Shown one piece after another: positions 20,381 through 27,894 of a DNA stretch of 64,000 bases (within the stretch, counting starts at the first letter, position 1; each line of letters begins with the position of its first letter). The translations under genes and the position numbers were made by a program. Below the pieces are notes generated by a model that saw only the letters and a list, made by a program, of their open reading frames with translations, did not search any database and had not been told where the DNA came from. This DNA comes from Corynebacterium sp. (GTDB taxonomy: Bacteria > Actinomycetota > Actinomycetes > Mycobacteriales > Mycobacteriaceae): the NCBI GenBank assembly GCA_030530875.1, contig JAUMUD010000003.1, positions 1-64,000 of the forward strand, read 5' to 3'.

Positions 20381-20419
20381 GGGCTGACTCCGCGAATCTT
20401 TTATGCGTTAGGAGTCCTC

Positions 20420-22048
20420 ATGGCCAAAAGGCGTGTGCTTTTTACGGCTATGCTGCTTGGTGGCGCGGTGGTAACACCGTCCATCCCGGTAGTACATGCC
20501 GACCCGGTGGCTGACCTTGCCACCGCAACTGCGAATCTCGCTGGAACCCAAAAGCAGATTGCAGATATTGAGTCCCAGATGGGTGCTTTGAGCGAGCAGG
20601 TCAATAAAGCTCTGGTGGATCTTCATGATTCCCAGGCTGATGCGGCCGAAGCTCGTAAGAAGGCAGATGATGCCAAGCAGAGCCTCACTGGAACCCAGAA
20701 TGACCTGACTGATGCTCAGCAGAAGCTCAATGAGGTTGCACGAACTGCGTACAAGCAAGGTGCTGTAAGTGGAACGTCGGTAGGCAATCTTGGTGGTAGT
20801 GCCCAAGATTCTCTGGACCGACAGACCTATCTGCGCACCAATGCTGAAAAGCAGCAGAGCGTGGTCAATAGCCTCGAGCAGCTTCGAGCGCAGCAGGCCA
20901 ATGACGAGTCGAATCTGAGAGCCGCTGCTCAGACAGCTGAGCAGAAGGCTAAGGATGCCGAGAATGCCGAGTCGCAGGCGCGTCAGAATTATGAGCAAAC
21001 TGCAAGTCAGCTCAAGGATTTGCAAGCTCAGCGCACGCAGCTTCTTGCCCAGCAGCAAGCAGCACAAGCCGCACTGACCCCGCCACCCACCACCTCCTCG
21101 CCCGCGACCGGCGGCTCGCCAGGAACTGCTACGGATGCGCAGCAACTGACAGCCTCTAGTGGCAGTGTCACCTTGGGGAAGAGTGACACTGTCGCTAGCC
21201 AGACTGCAGGAACCACGGATCCAATGGCAGACCTGACCAATGCCGCTAGCGCACTGGCACAGGCAACCAATCAGATTAACTCGGTCAATAATACGGTTAG
21301 CCAAGTGGGGAATTTGGCTAACCAGGTCAATAACCTGGGCAATATTGCACCGGCTGCTGCTGGTCTTGCCATTGTCGGTGCTGCTGCAGCTGCTGTTGTT
21401 GGCAGCGGCCAGGCACAGCACACGAGCTTTGCTGACCCATTCCTGACCAGTTTGAGCTCTGCAACTGGCACCAATGCCAATGCCACGAGCTTCAACATGG
21501 ACCAGCTCAATTCCACCATTGAGAGTGTCACCAATGTGCTCAATACTGCCAATAATGCCATCTCTGGCCTGGCCAGTGGCAATATTGGTGCAGCCCTGGG
21601 TTCGCTCTTTGGTAGTTCTCCTGACCGTAACGCCAAGATTGAGACCGTGATTAGCCGTGCTCAGTCCCAGCTCGGTGTCCCATATGCATGGGGCGGCGGT
21701 AATGCCAATGGTCCAACCAAGGGTATTCGCGATGGCGGTGTCGCTGACTCTTATGGCGACTACAACAAGGTCGGCTTCGACTGCTCCGGTCTGGTCATGT
21801 ATGCCTTTGCTGGTGTTGGTATTAATCTGCCTCACTATTCTGGTTACCAGTACGAGCGCGGTCAGAAGATTGATCCAAAGAATATGCAGCGTGGTGACCT
21901 GATCTTCTATGGTCCTGGTGGTGCTACGCACGTGGCCATCTATCTTGGCAATGGTCAGATGATTGAGGCTCCTCAGTCTGGTGATGTTGTCAAGGTCAGC
22001 CCAGTTCGCTGGTCTGGCATGAGCCCATACGCAGTTCGACTGATTTAG
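20420..22048 (+). CDS. secreted NlpC/P60 peptidoglycan hydrolase (RipA-like)
   Basis: A 542-residue exported D,L-endopeptidase of the family that cuts peptidoglycan stem peptides during daughter-cell separation. Signal peptide about 1-27 (cleavage near VVHA); an Ala/Gln/Glu-rich coiled coil about 30-215 typical of RipA/PcsB-like regulators of activity; a low-complexity Asn/Ala linker; then the catalytic NlpC/P60 domain from about 415. Catalytic Cys is in FDCSGLVMYAF near 454 and His in ATHVAIYLGNG near 504. AGGAG lies before the ATG. Corresponds by position to the C. diphtheriae invasion-associated protein between acn and ferrochelatase. Confidence 0.92.
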   Translation: MAKRRVLFTAMLLGGAVVTPSIPVVHADPVADLATATANLAGTQKQIADIESQMGALSEQVNKALVDLHDSQADAAEARKKADDAKQSLTGTQNDLTDAQQKLNEVARTAYKQGAVSGTSVGNLGGSAQDSLDRQTYLRTNAEKQQSVVNSLEQLRAQQANDESNLRAAAQTAEQKAKDAENAESQARQNYEQTASQLKDLQAQRTQLLAQQQAAQAALTPPPTTSSPATGGSPGTATDAQQLTASSGSVTLGKSDTVASQTAGTTDPMADLTNAASALAQATNQINSVNNTVSQVGNLANQVNNLGNIAPAAAGLAIVGAAAAAVVGSGQAQHTSFADPFLTSLSSATGTNANATSFNMDQLNSTIESVTNVLNTANNAISGLASGNIGAALGSLFGSSPDRNAKIETVISRAQSQLGVPYAWGGGNANGPTKGIRDGGVADSYGDYNKVGFDCSGLVMYAFAGVGINLPHYSGYQYERGQKIDPKNMQRGDLIFYGPGGATHVAIYLGNGQMIEAPQSGDVVKVSPVRWSGMSPYAVRLI

Positions 22049-22086
22049 AAATCCACCAAAAGTTTAATACGCGGACTCCTTTGCAC

Positions 22087-22092
22087 TAATAT
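22087..22092 (+). promoter_or_regulatory. -10 element of leaderless cpfC promoter
   Basis: TAATAT ends exactly 7 nt before the ATG at 22100. An ATG at 22091 overlaps this element and is unlikely to be used. Confidence 0.55.
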
Positions 22093-22099
22093 GGAGGGC

Positions 22100-23185
22100 A
22101 TGTGTTCTGATAAAGAATATGATGCCCTCCTTTTTCTATCCTTCGGTGGACCTGAGGGTCCGGAGGATGTCCGCCCATTTCTTGAAAATGTAACCCGCGG
22201 TCGCGGAATTCCTCCAGAGCGTCTCGACGAAGTCGGCGCGCACTATGCCCATTTCGGTGGTAAAAGCCCCCTAAATGATCTCAATCGGGAAATTATTGAG
22301 CATGTCCAGCAGCAGCTTCGTTGGGAAAATATCAACCTACCTATTTATTTCGGTAACCGTAACTGGCACCCATTTGCTGAAGAAGCAGTAGAAAAGATGG
22401 CAGCCGACGGCATTAAGAACGCCCTGGTATTTGCTACTTCTGCCTGGGCTGGTTATTCGGGTTGTCGCCAATATGATGAGGATATTGCGCGAATCCGTCA
22501 GCATCTTGAGGAGCGTAAGCTTCCACCTATTCATTTCCATAAGCTGCGCCAGTTCTATGATCATCCGCTCTATATTTCTGCTGTGGCGGATGCCGTCAAG
22601 GACAGCATGGTTCAGGCAGTCAATGAAACCGGTCAAGAGCCACGCCTTGTCTTTACTGCTCACTCTATTCCAGTGATGGCGGATATGGCGGCCGGTATGC
22701 CGGAAGATGGCCCACTATATAGTTCCCAAGTCAAGGAAGCAGCCTCGCTTGTGGCAAAGAAGCTCGGCGTTGAGGACTTCGATGTGGTCTGGCAGTCCAA
22801 GTCTGGCAATGGCAGGATTCCATGGCTGGAACCAGATATTGTCGACCATGTTACTGAACTTGCTGAGAATACTGACTCCAAGTCCTTCGTGGTCTGCCCT
22901 ATCGGCTTTATTTCTGACCATGTAGAAGTGGCGTGGGATCTGGATTCTGAACTCAAGGCTGCTGCCGATGAGCTCGGGGTGAAGATTTTCCGCGCTGCCA
23001 CTGCCGGTCCAAGTAAGAATTTCCAGAAGATGGTTGTGGAGCTTATCCGTGAGGTTACTGAGGGTGCGCCACGTAGGCGTCTTGGTGTGCTGCCACTACA
23101 TGGCGAGAGTGATGATGGTGCGCCTTGCGGTAATGACTGCTGCGCTATGAAGAGGCCGCCTGCCGCTCACGGGACCACTCGATAA
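22100..23185 (+). CDS. cpfC: coproporphyrin ferrochelatase CpfC (HemH)
   Basis: Inserts Fe2+ into coproporphyrin III in the actinobacterial heme route (361 residues). Visible: [15 protein letters not shown] at the start, the metal-site His in [11 protein letters not shown] near 180, and the acid in WDLDSELK near 275. The C-terminal PCGNDCC with an internal Cys (SGCRQYD) is the ligand set of the [2Fe-2S] cluster known in actinobacterial ferrochelatases, so this enzyme depends on the Suf system upstream. Start chosen by the leaderless -10. The last 41 bases overlap the convergent neighbour. Confidence 0.93.
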   Translation: MCSDKEYDALLFLSFGGPEGPEDVRPFLENVTRGRGIPPERLDEVGAHYAHFGGKSPLNDLNREIIEHVQQQLRWENINLPIYFGNRNWHPFAEEAVEKMAADGIKNALVFATSAWAGYSGCRQYDEDIARIRQHLEERKLPPIHFHKLRQFYDHPLYISAVADAVKDSMVQAVNETGQEPRLVFTAHSIPVMADMAAGMPEDGPLYSSQVKEAASLVAKKLGVEDFDVVWQSKSGNGRIPWLEPDIVDHVTELAENTDSKSFVVCPIGFISDHVEVAWDLDSELKAAADELGVKIFRAATAGPSKNFQKMVVELIREVTEGAPRRRLGVLPLHGESDDGAPCGNDCCAMKRPPAAHGTTR

Positions 23186-23852
23186 GAGTGTATTCCACGG
23201 CGCACATGCGGGCCTCCCGGATGTGACGCCAGAGAGGCATCAAGTGGATATCACCCTTTTGGTATCCACTTGCCTCAATAATGGCCTCGACGCGATTAGC
23301 GCGGGCTAAGAGTTTTCCTGCTCGTTCGGGGACACCCGCCGGCATACCCGGCAAATCATAATGATCCGTAAGATAGCCCACGCGCAGACGGGGGTTGGCT
23401 GGGCTATCAGGGGTGGGTTCATTGGAAGCATCAATCAAAGAGGCTGCCGCATAGGTTGCCTGCGATAGCTGCTGGTCTGCCTGGCCGGGGCTAATATGGG
23501 CCGGTGCTGGCAAGAATTCACCCACATCATGTAGTTCCTGATCGATCAAGGCAAAGTGGGTGCGAGCCCCGGTTTCCGGGTGAATGGCATTGAGAATAAT
23601 AGCCCCAGTTTCCATGGCGCGATTCGCAAGCTCTCCTGGTGGGAGGGCTGGCGGTTGGCCAGGCCCGCCAAGAACTAGGCGCACTGCTGGCTCGACCTCG
23701 GTCATGCGTGGGCTCACAGCGGTGCGGATATAGCGGAGAGTATCGAGATCCAGGTAGCTTCCGAGATGATAAAGGGACTCTTCTAAAGCCTCATGGCTTT
23801 CCAATCCGTAGAGCCAGGCGCCAAGCCACAAAGCAGTATTTTGGGGATTCAT
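23145..23852 (-). CDS. hypothetical protein
   Basis: A 235-residue soluble protein with no motif I recognise. It begins [16 protein letters not shown], has a Pro-rich central stretch ([13 protein letters not shown] near 75-87), and ends with an Arg-rich helical region. No signal peptide or membrane helix. The start was chosen from TATAGT exactly 7 nt upstream; upstream in-frame codons run into the divergent promoter. It is convergent with cpfC, whose end it overlaps by 41 bp, and divergent from the DUF3097 gene. The tight pairing suggests shared control, not a known function. Confidence 0.7.
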   Translation of the reverse strand: MNPQNTALWLGAWLYGLESHEALEESLYHLGSYLDLDTLRYIRTAVSPRMTEVEPAVRLVLGGPGQPPALPPGELANRAMETGAIILNAIHPETGARTHFALIDQELHDVGEFLPAPAHISPGQADQQLSQATYAAASLIDASNEPTPDSPANPRLRVGYLTDHYDLPGMPAGVPERAGKLLARANRVEAIIEASGYQKGDIHLMPLWRHIREARMCAVEYTLIEWSRERQAASS

Positions 23853-23859
23853 GCATATT

Positions 23860-23867
23860 ACTATACT
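23860..23867. promoter_or_regulatory. overlapping divergent leaderless promoters
   Basis: ACTATACT contains TATACT on the plus strand (23862-23867, 7 nt before ATG 23875) and TATAGT on the minus strand (23865-23860, 7 nt before ATG 23852). The two -10 elements share four base pairs, so RNA polymerase cannot open both at once. Confidence 0.65.
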
Positions 23868-23874
23868 GGTTGCT

Positions 23875-24669
23875 ATGAATGAGTATCCCGTGATTCCTGC
23901 CAAACCAGGTTTGGTCATTGAAGTTTTGGCCACTGGCTACTGTGGCGCCGTGGTTGGTTTCGAGAAAACCTACCAGGGCGAAGTAGTTTACTTGGAGGAT
24001 TATTACGGGAAAAGGCGCCCATTTTTGATGCGCCCCGGTGCTTTTCTCTATGAGGGCATGCGCTGTAGCTTGAGCCGATGGGTGCCACCGCAGCAGCAGG
24101 GATCCCAGCGCTCGGCCTCTGGTTCCATTAAGGTCAATGATCGTGTGGCCAAGGTGGCCGCCCCAAGCCGCATCTGGGTTGAGGGTGTGCATGATGCTGC
24201 CATTGTGGAGAAAATTTGGGGCCATGACCTTCGTGTGGAAGGTGTTGTGGTTGAGTACCTTGAGGGTCTGGATAATCTGCCGGATCGTCTAGCTGAATTT
24301 GAACCAACTAATGAACGCCGCATTGGTGTGCTTGCCGATCACCTCATTGAAGGAACCAAGGAAACCCGCTTGACCCGCGATGTGGGTCCCTATGTTTTGG
24401 TCACCGGCCACCCCTATATTGATATCTGGGAGGCAGTGAAGCCAAGCGTGGTGGGCATTCCTGCGTGGCCGCAGATCCCACGCGGTAAGGACTGGAAGAC
24501 CGAAGTGTGCAAGCAGCTTGGTTGGTCGGATACCACCGAAGGCTTCCACCGCGTGCTTGGATCCATTAAGAGCTTCCGCGATGTGGACCGCCACCTTGTT
24601 GGTGCCGTGGAGGCGCTGGTGGACTTTGTGACTAATCCACAGCTCTCCAAGGAAGACTGTATTTCTTAG
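23875..24669 (+). CDS. DUF3097 family protein
   Basis: Conserved actinobacterial protein (264 residues) of unknown function. I recognise the family by its order of motifs: GYCGAVVGFEKTYQGEVVYL near 21-40, RPFLMRPGAFLYEG near 47-60, SRIWVEGVHDAAIVEKIWGH near 99-118, HLIEGTKETRL, then TGHPYIDIWEAVKP near 180. The central part, with acidic residues after a glycine-rich strand, recalls Toprim-like nucleases or primases, an unproven impression. No signal peptide. The start follows a leaderless -10. It ends three bases before the stop of the convergent HTH gene. Confidence 0.85.
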   Translation: MNEYPVIPAKPGLVIEVLATGYCGAVVGFEKTYQGEVVYLEDYYGKRRPFLMRPGAFLYEGMRCSLSRWVPPQQQGSQRSASGSIKVNDRVAKVAAPSRIWVEGVHDAAIVEKIWGHDLRVEGVVVEYLEGLDNLPDRLAEFEPTNERRIGVLADHLIEGTKETRLTRDVGPYVLVTGHPYIDIWEAVKPSVVGIPAWPQIPRGKDWKTEVCKQLGWSDTTEGFHRVLGSIKSFRDVDRHLVGAVEALVDFVTNPQLSKEDCIS

Positions 24670-24672
24670 TTC

Positions 24673-25248
24673 TTAAACCAAGAGTGTTGCACGTTCAATA
24701 AGATGAACGGCAAGATTCCAGCCGGCCTGCTCGGCTGCCCAACCAGCTGCCTGAAGGCGCTGACTCATAGCCTGCTTGGTGATGCCGAGTTCTGCTGCTG
24801 CTTCATTCTGGGTGAGGCCGCCGCGCATAAGTGAGGTCGCCTCACGGCCTTCGTCGGTACGCTTAGCAAGAATAAAGCTAATCATGATGAAGGCGCCGGC
24901 AATATCCGCAGCCATGCTCTTTGCTTCAGGGCCGCGTGCATCGAGGCGGGCGCGGACTGTGCCAGGGCGAGCGGTGCGGCCAAGGGCCTGGGCGGCGACA
25001 GTCTGTGCGCGCTCAGCCGATGGGGAACTGGTGATACCAAGTCCGATGGCCCAATCGCCAACGGAGAGCAGCGCCATGGTGGTATTGGCCATTGCCTCGG
25101 GGCTTTCGACAATGGTGACCATGTCTTCGGCGCCAAGCAAGGTGAATTCACCTACCCCATCAAGGGTGGCGAGAGCCTGAGCTGCCTGTTGGACTACCTC
25201 AGAGCGATGAACATTACGACCGCGATACCTGGCATGAAGAGCAAACAT
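24673..25248 (-). CDS. HTH-containing protein, possible regulator
   Basis: A 191-residue soluble protein. The C-terminal part has a clear helix-turn-helix, LTQNEAAAELGITKQAMSQR at about 148-167, with the look of a MarR/sigma-like DNA-binding unit. The N-terminal 100 residues (FTLLGAEDMVTIVESPEA) resemble the sensor part of SatD-like proteins, which is only a guess. It begins 10 bases after the stop of the VTT membrane protein gene and is probably cotranscribed with it; no strong ribosome site is visible. Function unknown. Confidence 0.7.
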   Translation of the reverse strand: MFALHARYRGRNVHRSEVVQQAAQALATLDGVGEFTLLGAEDMVTIVESPEAMANTTMALLSVGDWAIGLGITSSPSAERAQTVAAQALGRTARPGTVRARLDARGPEAKSMAADIAGAFIMISFILAKRTDEGREATSLMRGGLTQNEAAAELGITKQAMSQRLQAAGWAAEQAGWNLAVHLIERATLLV

Positions 25249-25258
25249 GAAAGTCAGT

Positions 25259-25939
25259 TTACTTGACCTTGAGGAATTTATCGGCAACCAGGCCAGAAAT
25301 TCCGACAAGGAATAATAGAGCGCTGATTCCCATCATGAGCGGATTGAAGCGGCCAGTCATTGAATCCCCAAGGAAAACCGTAGCCAAAGAGCCAGGAGCG
25401 GAGCCAATTGCGGTGGCGATCACGAAGGGGAGCAAGCGCACGGAACTAAGTGATGCCACATAGTTGAGGATGGAAAATGGTACGGCGGCAATCATGCGAA
25501 GAGAAATAATCGCGAGCCAACCGCGCTTAGCCAAACGCTCATTAATACCAGCCACCGCTGGGTGGCGAAGACGCGGAGCCATCCAGTCACCGAGCAGCAG
25601 GCGCACAATACTGAAGGAGATAGCCGCTGAGAGGGTTGTGGCGGCAATAACGAGAATGAAGCCTACCCATGGGCCAAAGAGGATGCCAGCGGTCAGTGTG
25701 AAGACCGTGCGGGGGATGGGGAGCTGGGTGACAATAATATAAAGGAAGAAATAAAGCACGATGAACCAGTTGCCATAGTGCTGGGCGGTCTCACGAAGAC
25801 CGGTGGTGGTTGGGTGGTAGGTCACCACAATGAAGGCGGCCGCAATAATAAGGAGCGCAATGAGAATTTTCTTCCATAGGGGCCAGGCCTTAATGGAGTA
25901 GTAGGCATCGCGAATAATGCCGGCCAAAAAATCTCTCAT
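25259..25939 (-). CDS. VTT/DedA-type (TVP38/TMEM64) membrane protein
   Basis: Polytopic membrane protein (226 residues, about six hydrophobic segments). The VTT core is visible: LPIPRTVFTLTAGILFGPW near 91-109, with the re-entrant GxxFGxxxG pattern, then a conserved Arg in IISLRMIAAVPFSILNYVAS near 149-168. Such proteins are linked to lipid carrier or phospholipid movement across the membrane in related families; the substrate here is unknown. The ATG at 25939 has GGGAG about 10 bases upstream; earlier in-frame codons lie in the tRNA and its terminator. Confidence 0.85.
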   Translation of the reverse strand: MRDFLAGIIRDAYYSIKAWPLWKKILIALLIIAAAFIVVTYHPTTTGLRETAQHYGNWFIVLYFFLYIIVTQLPIPRTVFTLTAGILFGPWVGFILVIAATTLSAAISFSIVRLLLGDWMAPRLRHPAVAGINERLAKRGWLAIISLRMIAAVPFSILNYVASLSSVRLLPFVIATAIGSAPGSLATVFLGDSMTGRFNPLMMGISALLFLVGISGLVADKFLKVK

Positions 25940-25974
25940 TGTAGGGAACTCCCGGTAGGTCTTCGTGATACGAC

Positions 25975-26000
25975 AAAACCCGCAGCTAAGCTGCGGGTTT
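25975..26000 (-). terminator. terminator of tRNA-Leu
   Basis: Perfect 11-bp stem AAACCCGCAGC / GCTGCGGGTTT with a 3-nt loop, followed on the minus strand by TTTTG. It sits directly after the tRNA. Confidence 0.85.
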
Positions 26001-26005
26001 CTCTG

Positions 26006-26091
26006 TGCCCGAGGGGGGACTTGAACCCCCACGTCCGTTAATAGGACACTAGCACCTCAAGCTAGCGCGTCTGCCATTCCGCCACCCGGGC
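26006..26091 (-). tRNA. tRNA-Leu(GAG)
   Basis: An 86-nt class II tRNA. Acceptor stem GCCCGGG pairs with CTCGGGC, anticodon stem CTAGC/GCTAG encloses TTGAGGT (anticodon GAG, reading CUC/CUU), the long variable arm is GTGTCCTATTAACGGAC, and the T-arm is GGGGGTTCAAGTCCCCC with T-loop TTCAAGT. CCA is not encoded. AT-rich sequence near 26185-26200 could hold its promoter. Confidence 0.96.
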
Positions 26092-26264
26092 TGGGTAACT
26101 TTGTTCTTTGAACTGCTAGAACTTCAGGCCTTGAACTTCAAGCTCTGGAGCTTTTCTGTTCTGTGCCGTTCGCTGAACACTTGAATAAATATATACGCTA
26201 TTCCGAAACTTAGCAAATCCGCTGGTTAAAGCAGGTTTTTCTGGCGTAAAAATAGCCCTCAATG

Positions 26265-26270
26265 TATCCT
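26265..26270 (+). promoter_or_regulatory. -10 element of leaderless ABC exporter promoter
   Basis: TATCCT ends exactly 7 nt before the ATG at 26278. An ATG at 26272 is only one base away and so disfavoured. Confidence 0.5.
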
Positions 26271-26277
26271 AATGAGT

Positions 26278-27894
26278 ATGAACCCTCAAAAACAGCCCCG
26301 ACGCCTATGGACTTGGTCGTGGTTTGTACCTATCAAACCCCCAGCTGAGGCGGATATTTTGGCCACTCTCAAGTGGTCACGCACAACCACATGGCGCTTT
26401 CTTTTTTCGCATCCTCGCGCCGTTGCGATTGTTACATTTACGCAGGTCATCGTAGCTTTAACCAATGTCGGTCAGACGCGTGTCATAGGATACGCTACAG
26501 ACGCGGCCATTAATACCGGCTCATATAGGGCCGCTACCTGGGCTGTTGTGGCATTTCTCGTGCTTCTTGTGCTCAGTTACGTGGCCGATGCAACTTCTGA
26601 AGGTCTCAACCATCTTGGCTCCTCGCGCTTGACTCACCAACTGAGGCTGAGTTTGACGCGGTTGATGCTGCGCAATAAGCCACCAGCCATGCCACCGGGA
26701 AAAATTCTTAATACGGTGGATGAGGATAGCTCTGTCATTGGTGAGACCAAGATGGTGCTCAGCTTCCCAGTAGGCATGATCGCCTATCTGATTAGTTCTA
26801 CTGCGGTTATTCTTCCAATCTCGTGGAAGCTTGCTGTTTTGCTGCTTCTTGGTGGTGTGGCCACAGTTATTGCCTCGAGCTTGACCGCCGGTGCTTTGAC
26901 CCGAGTAAGTGAGAAGCGCCGCAAGGCGGAGAGTCATTCCATCGCCCTTGCCACTGACTATGCGCAGGGTTCACGTGTGGTCAAAGGTCTTGGTGCCATT
27001 GAGATTTGTGAATCCCGTTTTGATAAGGCTGTGTCCGCCGCACTTGATCTGATGATTGCTGATGCGCGCGTGACTTCGACCACGCACCTTATCCGCCAGA
27101 TTGTCCCAGCTCTGTGGGGCGCAGGCATTATGGGCTATAGCGTCTGGATGGCACATCATGGCGTGATTACTTCCGGTCAGATGGTGACCGTGCTGCTTCT
27201 GGTGGTGCCCTCTTTGAATGCCATGGGTATGTCCCTTGGCTTCCTTACTGAATTTTGGGCCCGCGGACGTGCCTCAACCACGCGCGTTGGCGAATTTGTC
27301 ACCGAAATTCAGAAGAATAATGATCCAAGCTCCACCAGCCGCGATCTTGCCCCGGTGGCTGCTTCCATCCCACCGGGTGTGAGCGTCTGGTTTATTGATA
27401 CCCCGGAGCGTGTTTCTGCTGCTAATGAGGCTGTGCATGCCATTCGTTATGCCCCGGATGTGGTGGCACCGCCACATATTGTGAGTGTTTTTGAGGGCAC
27501 CTTGGAGGAGAACCTCAACCCGGAGGGCACCATTGATTTGGCCACCGTTCATGCTGCCTTGGAGGCCGCCTGCTGTGGCGATATTGTCACTCGTCTTGGT
27601 GGCTTTGGTCCAAACGGTGAGCTGCCAACCGCGCCGATTGGTGAGGCTGGTTTGAACCTTTCTGGTGGTCAGCGTCAGCGTGTGGCTCTTGCACGCGCGC
27701 TGGCTACCAATGCGCCGGTGCTGATTTTTGAGGAACCAACCACCGGTCTTGATACTGTGACCTTGGATAATGTTGCCCATAAGGTGGCGGAATTACGCAA
27801 GGATCAGAGAACTGTTATTTTGACCACATCTGCAGCGTGGTGTGAGGTTGCGGATCGGATTATCACGGAGGGGGATTTCTATGTCCGCAGCTAA
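26278..27894 (+). CDS. ABC exporter half-transporter with degenerate NBD lacking Walker A
   Basis: First half (538 residues) of a heterodimeric ABC exporter. A six-helix membrane domain covers about 40-330. The nucleotide-binding domain is short (about 195 residues) and broken in a specific way: where Walker A should be it reads PPGVSVWFIDTPERVS, the Q-loop Gln is absent (APPHIVSVFEGTLEENL), and the switch His is replaced (ILTTSAAWCEVADRI). The signature LSGGQRQR near 461, a Walker-B-like VLIFEEPTTGLD and the D-loop remain. It therefore can supply the signature face of an ATP site but cannot bind ATP itself. The frame is uninterrupted. The next gene overlaps by 14 bases and supplies the missing motifs. 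Substrate unknown. Confidence 0.9.
   Translation: MNPQKQPRRLWTWSWFVPIKPPAEADILATLKWSRTTTWRFLFSHPRAVAIVTFTQVIVALTNVGQTRVIGYATDAAINTGSYRAATWAVVAFLVLLVLSYVADATSEGLNHLGSSRLTHQLRLSLTRLMLRNKPPAMPPGKILNTVDEDSSVIGETKMVLSFPVGMIAYLISSTAVILPISWKLAVLLLLGGVATVIASSLTAGALTRVSEKRRKAESHSIALATDYAQGSRVVKGLGAIEICESRFDKAVSAALDLMIADARVTSTTHLIRQIVPALWGAGIMGYSVWMAHHGVITSGQMVTVLLLVVPSLNAMGMSLGFLTEFWARGRASTTRVGEFVTEIQKNNDPSSTSRDLAPVAASIPPGVSVWFIDTPERVSAANEAVHAIRYAPDVVAPPHIVSVFEGTLEENLNPEGTIDLATVHAALEAACCGDIVTRLGGFGPNGELPTAPIGEAGLNLSGGQRQRVALARALATNAPVLIFEEPTTGLDTVTLDNVAHKVAELRKDQRTVILTTSAAWCEVADRIITEGDFYVRS

Noticed and set aside
20213..20419. Cyclic di-AMP (ydaO-type) riboswitch before the NlpC/P60 gene
   Set aside because: This class is known before actinobacterial wall hydrolases, but I could not find its conserved core sequences here.
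24000..26091. Prophage or island integrated at tRNA-Leu
   Set aside because: No integrase and no repeat of the tRNA 3' end were seen nearby; flanking genes look like conserved backbone.
26278..27894. Frameshifted pseudogene of an ABC exporter
   Set aside because: Walker A is missing, but the frame is open from start to stop, the signature is perfect, and the partner subunit shows the matching complementary loss.
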